Below, piece after piece: positions 29,118 through 33,300 of a stretch of DNA of 33,300 nucleotides. The position numbers and the translations under genes were made by a program. The stretch is from Paenibacillus sp. HGH0039 (GTDB lineage: Bacteria > Bacillota > Bacilli > Paenibacillales > NBRC-103111): NCBI RefSeq assembly GCF_000411255.1, contig NZ_KE150414.1:10144-43443 (forward strand), in the 5' to 3' direction. How positions within the stretch are numbered: position 1 is the stretch's first letter; every line of letters starts with the position of its first letter. The notes beneath the pieces were generated by a model. It saw only the letters and a list, made by a program, of their open reading frames with translations. It was not told where the DNA came from and did no database searches.

Positions 29118-29606
29118 ATGTTCGAAAAAAAAGATATTTTCCTGGCCTTTCTTAAAACTTTTAGTCTGATTATATTTTGTCTTATCGTTGTAAGCTCTTT
29201 TATGATTTCATTATTCGCTTTGATTGGTTTGGTAATTACTACATCATGGATTGCGGATCGTTTGGCAATCCCTAAATACATTACCTTTTTTTCAATACTA
29301 ATTAGTTCATTGGTTTTTATGCACTATGTTATGAATTCTAAATTTTATGAGCGTGAGGGTAAAGCAAAAAAACTATTTCCTACCGACCAACTAACTGACA
29401 GACACCGGAAATTTATTAAATGGGATTTGAAACTGAAATGGCGACCAGATAGTGCAGCCCTTAGCTCTCATCCCTACTTTAATGTAAGAGAGTTTGAAGT
29501 AATGGAATTTATACAACTTCATGATAGGAATATCGCTATAATAAATGAACTATATCTGAGTAGTATGAAACGTAAACCAAGAGCGATAATTAATGGGAGA
29601 ATGTAA
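29118..29606 (+). CDS. Membrane protein with cytoplasmic tail
   Basis: 162 residues. Two hydrophobic blocks, FSLIIFCLIVVSSFMISLFA with LIGLVI, and YITFFSILISSLVFMHYV, are followed by about 85 charged residues (KFIKWDLKLKWRPDSAAL, REFEVMEFIQLHDRNIAIIN). The ATG follows TAGGTTGG. The family is unknown. It may be the membrane component of the small-gene cluster. Its end overlaps the next small gene by 14 bp. Confidence 0.7.
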   Translation: MFEKKDIFLAFLKTFSLIIFCLIVVSSFMISLFALIGLVITTSWIADRLAIPKYITFFSILISSLVFMHYVMNSKFYEREGKAKKLFPTDQLTDRHRKFIKWDLKLKWRPDSAALSSHPYFNVREFEVMEFIQLHDRNIAIINELYLSSMKRKPRAIINGRM

Positions 29607-29721
29607 ATATATCAGATGGCGTAGTGTTTCGAGAGGTTCAGCAGTCACAGAGTACGGAGCAACACGATACACGAAACATGGAGTCTTTGAAGCATGGGCG
29701 AAAGGTGAAGTCACTCAGTGA
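29593..29721 (+). CDS. Small unknown protein, 42 residues
   Basis: ATG 29593 lies inside the end of the membrane-protein gene, without a clear ribosome binding site. It reads GECKYIRWRSVSRGSAVTEY then TRYTKHGVFEAWAKGEVTQ, which resembles coding sequence more than random frame. A coupled small protein or the remnant of a longer gene are both possible. Confidence 0.4.
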   Translation: MGECKYIRWRSVSRGSAVTEYGATRYTKHGVFEAWAKGEVTQ

Positions 29722-29738
29722 ATAGGGAGCGTGGACAA

Positions 29739-30017
29739 ATGAAATGGACAACGGTCTGCTGCGGCGAGCAAAAAGAGTGTTCCAAAGCACTCATTCAAAT
29801 TACAGCTTGTCCGAAATGTGGTAATAAAGGTTACTGGACTGAAGATACATTATCAAGAACAGCAGAACAGCGCGGCCACCATGCCGTTAATGATATAGAT
29901 TCACTTTTTAATGAAGGAGATCTACAAATCACTTTCGATGGTAAAAAACTGAATTTGGATGAAAAGGAACGTCTCTTCGATGCTCTGAAAAGAGCCATTC
30001 CTCCATCTGAGAAATAA
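29739..30017 (+). CDS. Small protein with zinc-binding N-terminus
   Basis: 92 residues from ATG 29739 (GGGAG nine bases upstream; an in-frame GTG at 29718 is less likely). Cysteines in VCCGEQKEC and TACPKCGNKGYW near residues 7-31 suggest a zinc ribbon. The rest is acidic, with QITFDGKKLNLDEKERLFDA near the end. No family is recognised. It probably belongs with the following membrane protein and integrase genes. Confidence 0.65.
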   Translation: MKWTTVCCGEQKECSKALIQITACPKCGNKGYWTEDTLSRTAEQRGHHAVNDIDSLFNEGDLQITFDGKKLNLDEKERLFDALKRAIPPSEK

Positions 30018-30040
30018 TTCGTATATCTGGAGGTGCTCAT

Positions 30041-30226
30041 ATGAAATTTCTTAATAGTAATGCGTTGAGATTTTGGATATTACCGTTTGGTGCATTAATG
30101 ACCATTGTTCTTTCAGGATTATTGGAAAACAAAAATTCCCTTTTGATTGCTTTTATTTTTTGTTTAATCGCAGCTGTTCTAAATTTGATTGCTTTCATTC
30201 GTGAATCCAAAAAACAGAGGGAGTAA
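30041..30226 (+). CDS. Small two-helix membrane protein, 61 residues
   Basis: ATG with GGAGGTGCTCAT upstream. Hydrophobic segments FWILPFGALMTIVLSGLL and SLLIAFIFCLIAAVLNLIAF flank a short polar loop, ending in a basic tail RESKKQRE. The family is unknown. It ends 18 bp before the recombinase gene. Confidence 0.7.
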   Translation: MKFLNSNALRFWILPFGALMTIVLSGLLENKNSLLIAFIFCLIAAVLNLIAFIRESKKQRE

Positions 30227-30244
30227 GGAAGGAGGAGGGCCTAT

Positions 30245-31318
30245 ATGACAACCAGAAGCAATATTCTCCGGGCTTATTCTCCAGACGATGACAATATTAC
30301 AATCTGGCTTTCTAAATACATGGATATGATCCAGGAAGAATCAGCGGACCCCAAAAAAATAGAAAGATGCTTGAAACGATTTGTGAACTTCTTTATTGAG
30401 CGGTATGGTCACCAAAAAGTTAGTGCCATAGTAAAGCGCGATGTTGAAGCATGGCTCAAGGTTCTATATGATCCCAAAGAAGCCGGCGGGTTCGGGTTTG
30501 TGGCATCTTACGTTAACAGCCACCATTCAGCATTAAAGGGTTTCACGAAATGGCTGCGTGCTGCAGCCCCTCATTTGATGGCGAAAGATCCTATGCACCG
30601 TGTAAAACAAATCATGTTGCCGGACCCTGAGCCAAAAACACTTACCCATGAACAAGTTTTGTCGTTAAAAAACATCTGTGATCGGCTCGAACGCTTTCAC
30701 ATGAAAACGGACCGCAAAAAAAAGTCTAGTGATATTAGAGGATACTCGCGGCCCCTACGAGATAGAGCCATTGTGTACGTGCTTTTAAGCACGGGTCTTC
30801 GCCGGGAAGAGCTGGTAATGGTTGATCTGGATCAAGTCGTCCCCAGGGATCCACGCTTGTTAAGATCAGCCACCAGCGCCAAAATAGTTAGAGTTCGTGG
30901 AAAAGGAAAGACAGAGGGAACCGTCTATCTGTCTGCAGACGCCAGGAATGCAGTTGCCGATTACCTTGAATACGAATGGATAAAAGACGTTTCCAATGAA
31001 GCTGCTTCCCCTTTATTTTTGAGTGGGGCTCGACGGCAAAACAGAAATTCTGACGGTCGCATGCATAAACGAACCATTAACAAAATCCTTGAACAAATAG
31101 CTGAATGGCACGATGGGGAACAAAAAGATGAATCCAGACATATCTCGCCTTTGCATCCCCACCGGCTGAGACATAGTTTTGCAAATGAGTTGGCGCGAAA
31201 TCCTAACGTCACTGAGCAGGATCTGCAGCGCTTAATACGACACCGAAATGCACGCTATCTATCAGTCTACACGAAGCCACCAGAAGAACGATCGGCAAGT
31301 TTTATAGAAAATCACTGA
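30245..31318 (+). CDS. Tyrosine recombinase/integrase
   Basis: 357 residues. The N-terminal core-binding domain covers about residues 15-115 (IWLSKYMDMIQEESADPKKI to HSALKGFTKWLRAAAP). The catalytic residues are in order: Arg in LSTGLRREELVMVDL, Lys in VRGKGKTEGT, His-x-x-Arg in HRLRHSFANELA, Arg/His in LIRHRN and the nucleophile Tyr in LSVYTKPP. The ATG follows GGAGGAGGGCC. Such enzymes integrate or resolve circular DNA. With no other phage lysogeny genes, resolving plasmid dimers is as likely as integration. A terminator and six 11-bp iterons lie directly downstream. Confidence 0.92.
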   Translation: MTTRSNILRAYSPDDDNITIWLSKYMDMIQEESADPKKIERCLKRFVNFFIERYGHQKVSAIVKRDVEAWLKVLYDPKEAGGFGFVASYVNSHHSALKGFTKWLRAAAPHLMAKDPMHRVKQIMLPDPEPKTLTHEQVLSLKNICDRLERFHMKTDRKKKSSDIRGYSRPLRDRAIVYVLLSTGLRREELVMVDLDQVVPRDPRLLRSATSAKIVRVRGKGKTEGTVYLSADARNAVADYLEYEWIKDVSNEAASPLFLSGARRQNRNSDGRMHKRTINKILEQIAEWHDGEQKDESRHISPLHPHRLRHSFANELARNPNVTEQDLQRLIRHRNARYLSVYTKPPEERSASFIENH

Positions 31319-31356
31319 TTCATTTTCTTTTCGAACACGGGACGAATATTATATAA

Positions 31357-31385
31357 AAAAAGCCTCCTTCCAGGTAGGCTTTTTC
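31357..31385. terminator. Intrinsic terminator after the recombinase gene
   Basis: AAAAAGCCT (31357-31365) pairs with AGGCTTTTT (31376-31384), with an A run before and T run after, so it can act in both directions. Confidence 0.85.
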
Positions 31386-31390
31386 TGTTT

Positions 31391-31456
31391 ACCGGTTTTC
31401 GACCGGTTTTCGACCGTTTTTTGACCGGTTTTTTACCGTTTATTGACCGGTTAATC
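31391..31456. repeat. Six tandem 11-bp iterons
   Basis: ACCG(G)TTTTnG-type units start at 31391, 31402, 31413, 31424, 31435 and 31446, exactly 11 bp apart: ACCGGTTTTCG twice, then ACCGTTTTTTG, ACCGGTTTTTT, ACCGTTTATTG and ACCGGTTAATC. The strict one-turn phasing puts all sites on one DNA face, as expected for cooperative protein binding at a plasmid centromere, origin or recombination accessory site. The array is enclosed by two terminators. Confidence 0.88.
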
Positions 31457-31482
31457 CTGCTATAATTTTAATATCGGAATTC

Positions 31483-31530
31483 AAAAAAGCACATTGCCCA
31501 TCTGTAAAGATGCGGCGATAGTGCTTTTTT
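31483..31530. terminator. Long bidirectional terminator
   Basis: AAAAAAGCAC (31483-31492) pairs with GTGCTTTTTT (31521-31530), with inner stems TTGCC/GGCGA and ATCT/AGAT around a GTAA loop. Confidence 0.8.
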
Positions 31531-31985
31531 ATGTTTTCACCGAAACAAGCTTGTAAATAACCTTCACAGCTATCTATATAAGCGGGAAGGTAGTTACTTC
31601 TGCTTGATAGTATCGTATCGAGCATGTTTGTAGGCATATTTCAGAGACGAACTGTAATCATAAGGATATGTACACCTTAAGAGTTCAGTTCTTTTTCGGG
31701 TTGCTTATAATGTGTTAGCTGAATGACGAAACGGCCTACTCTATCTTTGTGAACATTATGGCCACGGATCGAGAGTATATTTCCCGCCGTTTGATGAACC
31801 ATCTAATTGAAGCCGTCAAGCAGCCTTAGCTGAAGCAAATAAAAAAAAGTTTGCCGTTACGGGTTGCAGAAACGCCGTTTTATCATTCTATTCTACGAAG
31901 CTCCAAAAAATTTGAAGGAGGTGATGCCATTGATTGATTCAACGCAAGCGTTGTAAGTAAGTCTCGACAAGCAAAAAAAATGATT
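31531..31985. other. Gene-poor stretch before the last small gene
   Basis: No gene is supported. A strong AAGGAGGTGATG (near 31914) precedes a TTG start of only seven codons, which contains the palindrome CAACGCAAGCGTTG; this may be a leader peptide or operator. Leftward coding-like sequence near 31490-31637 lacks a ribosome binding site and runs into the terminator, suggesting a gene remnant. Confidence 0.35.
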
Positions 31986-32001
31986 AATGGAGGTTGTAAA
32001 T

Positions 32002-32262
32002 ATGTATGAAATTCTAAACGAATTTTTTTCCTCAGATTCAGTAGCAAAACAAATAACGGTCAAGGTAATTGTAGCCATAATCGCAAGTATCTTAAAACAA
32101 ATTTTCTCGTATTTCTTTACGAAAGCTAAAAAATGGTTTGTTACTTTCAAAGGAAAGCTGAAGCTTAAAAATATCGAGCCACGAAATATCCTTAAAAGAA
32201 AATATCCACTGACCAATCAGTGGATATTACAGAAAGACATAACGATTTTAAAGTCAGTATAG
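32002..32262 (+). CDS. Small membrane/amphipathic protein, 86 residues
   Basis: ATG 32002 with GGAGGTTGTAAAT upstream. The region VAKQITVKVIVAIIASILKQ then IFSYFFTKAKKWF is a hydrophobic/amphipathic helix, followed by a basic tail (KGKLKLKNIEPRNILKRKYP). It resembles small membrane-active peptides or type I toxin-like proteins only in general layout. A terminator follows directly. Confidence 0.65.
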   Translation: MYEILNEFFSSDSVAKQITVKVIVAIIASILKQIFSYFFTKAKKWFVTFKGKLKLKNIEPRNILKRKYPLTNQWILQKDITILKSV

Positions 32263-32267
32263 AAGGG

Positions 32268-32310
32268 TAAGAACCAGAAAGGAGCCCCACTCCTTCCTGG
32301 TTCTTATTAT
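32268..32310 (+). terminator. Intrinsic terminator before array E
   Basis: TAAGAACCAG (32268-32277) pairs with CTGGTTCTTA (32297-32306), with an inner AAGGAG/CTCCTT stem. T-rich sequence follows, and the GC-rich array begins about 60 bp later. Confidence 0.85.
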
Positions 32311-32369
32311 ATTATCTGAACAAAAAAGACTCTACATACTTTAGTCCTGCTTTTTCTGGCGAGATAATC

Positions 32370-33300
32370 GCTCCGGATCCGGCTCCAGTTGAAGACCACC
32401 TTCCAGACACCGCAGAAACGGCTCGGACGTGAGGACACGATCATCTCGATCGGGGCGCAGAAGAACCAGTTCCTGTAGATATTGGCCTCCTGGTGATCTG
32501 TTGGACCAACGCGGAAAACGGCGGACGGACGGCGTTGCCCTGGTGATCTGCTGACGAGCCCGGTCCCGGCACTACCGGATTCCGTTTGCAGGGGACGATC
32601 GGGCCGCAGTCGGTCGGCAGCTGCTGGGCCTCCTGCAGATCCGCAAGCCGGAGCGACAGCCGGCAGACCGGACGACGTTGGCCAGGTGAGCTGCTGACAA
32701 GCGTGGAACCGGTTCCTCCGGATCCCGTCTGCAGGGGATGATTGGCTGCGCAAGAGCCGGCAGCTGCTGGGCCTCCTGCAGATCCGCAGAGCCGCTGCGG
32801 CAGCCGACGGACCGGACGGCGTTGGCCAGGCGGCTGCTGACGAGCGCAGAACCGGTGCTTCCGGATCCCGGCTGCAGGGGACGATCGGACTGCGCAAGAG
32901 CCCGCAGCTGCTGGGATTCCTGCAGATACGCAGAGCCAGCGCGGCAGATGGCGGACCGGACCGCGTTGGCCAGGTGAGCTGCAGAAGAGCGCGGAACCGG
33001 TTCCTCCGGATCCCGGATGCAGGGGACGATCGGGCCCCCGTGGGTCGGCAGCTGCTGGGATTCCTGCAGATACGCAGATCCGGCGCGGCAGACGGCGGAC
33101 CGGACCGTGTTGGACAGGCGGCTGCTGACGAGCCCGGAACCGATGCTTCCGGGTTCCGTTTGCAGGATACGATCGGGCCGCCGGCGGGTCGGCAGCTGCT
33201 GGGCCTCCTGCAGATCCGCAAGCCGGCGCGACAGCCGGCAGACCGGACCGCGTTGGCCAGGTGAGCTGCTGACAAGCGTGGAACCGGTTCCTCCGGATCC
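32370..33300. repeat. GC-rich repeat array E (right edge)
   Basis: Landmarks TTGCAGGGG/CTGCAGGGG begin at about 32586, 32729, 32872, 33016 and 33160, about 143-144 bp apart. Each unit shows GGCAGCTGCTGGG, CCTCCTGCAGAT, CCGGACCG and TTGGCCAGGTGAGC blocks, versions found in this array only. The orientation is that of arrays A-D. The last base lies within a unit, so the array continues off the window. Open frames on either strand are judged composition artefacts. Confidence 0.92.

Noticed and set aside
31440-31637. Leftward open frame of 65 codons
   Set aside because: No ribosome binding site, and it reads through a strong terminator and the iterons. Part of it may be a gene remnant.
1-33300. 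tRNA or rRNA genes
   Set aside because: No TΨC-arm pattern with matching acceptor stems and no rRNA-like sequence was found on reading both strands.

Overview
The window looks like part of a plasmid or plasmid-like phage genome from an endospore-forming Bacillota, probably Bacillales/Paenibacillaceae. The grounds are strong GGAGG-type ribosome binding sites, frequent TTG/GTG starts, many Cro/CI-type regulators, an SPbeta-like short ATP-dependent ligase and a Spo0E-type gene. There are no rRNA, tRNA or housekeeping genes and no recognisable virion or relaxase genes. The gene-bearing DNA is AT-rich. It is interrupted by five visibly GC-rich arrays of degenerate repeats of about 147 bp (1-165, 3340-4740, 11605-12800, 17155-17885, 32370-33300). 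All lie in one orientation and all lie between transcription units. The first and last run off the window.

Layout. 166-1155: DnaA boxes, then a promoter and a ~600-nt non-coding, RNA-like region. 1888-2722: an ImmA/IrrE-type protease diverging from a small XRE regulator that seems to start at ATT. 2741-3094: a promoter, a folded ~320-nt RNA and a terminator. 4780-11546: a divergent repressor switch (4780-5613), then a left-to-right run with a sigma/LuxR-like HTH protein, a DUF6011-SWIM-amidoligase fusion, an unknown Cys-rich protein, a type IA topoisomerase and an ATP-dependent DNA ligase. The ligase start carries an apparent 1-nt deletion. 12961-16715: a gene with a lambda-like G GGA AAG slip site that would fuse it to an HTH domain, an acidic protein, a solitary type I-C-like CRISPR repeat with its own promoter and terminator, and three homing-endonuclease-related DNA-binding proteins.

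17947-19238: a four-gene leftward operon of tiny proteins including a Spo0E-like phosphatase, read from a region with three copies of a palindromic operator and facing its likely repressor. 19235-22435: small phage-like genes, a secreted protein and a VapBC toxin-antitoxin pair. 22739-25831: an HsdM-like protein without a visible NPPY motif, a frameshifted zinc-ribbon gene and an orphan cytosine-C5 methyltransferase. 26059-30226: very small proteins, including a duplicated zinc ribbon on a 189-bp direct repeat, and a DNA-binding protein with a ribbon-helix-helix-like end. 30245-31456: a tyrosine recombinase followed by six 11-bp iterons. 32002-32262: a small amphipathic/membrane protein.

The genes suggest a mobile replicon with DNA maintenance functions (topoisomerase, ligase, recombinase, iterons), stability functions (VapBC), host-fate control (Spo0E) and possible counter-defence (orphan methyltransferase, methylase-like protein, CRISPR-repeat RNA). 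The most notable candidates for new biology are the CRISPR-repeat RNA at 14164-14250, the GC-rich arrays, and the frameshift signal at 13302.
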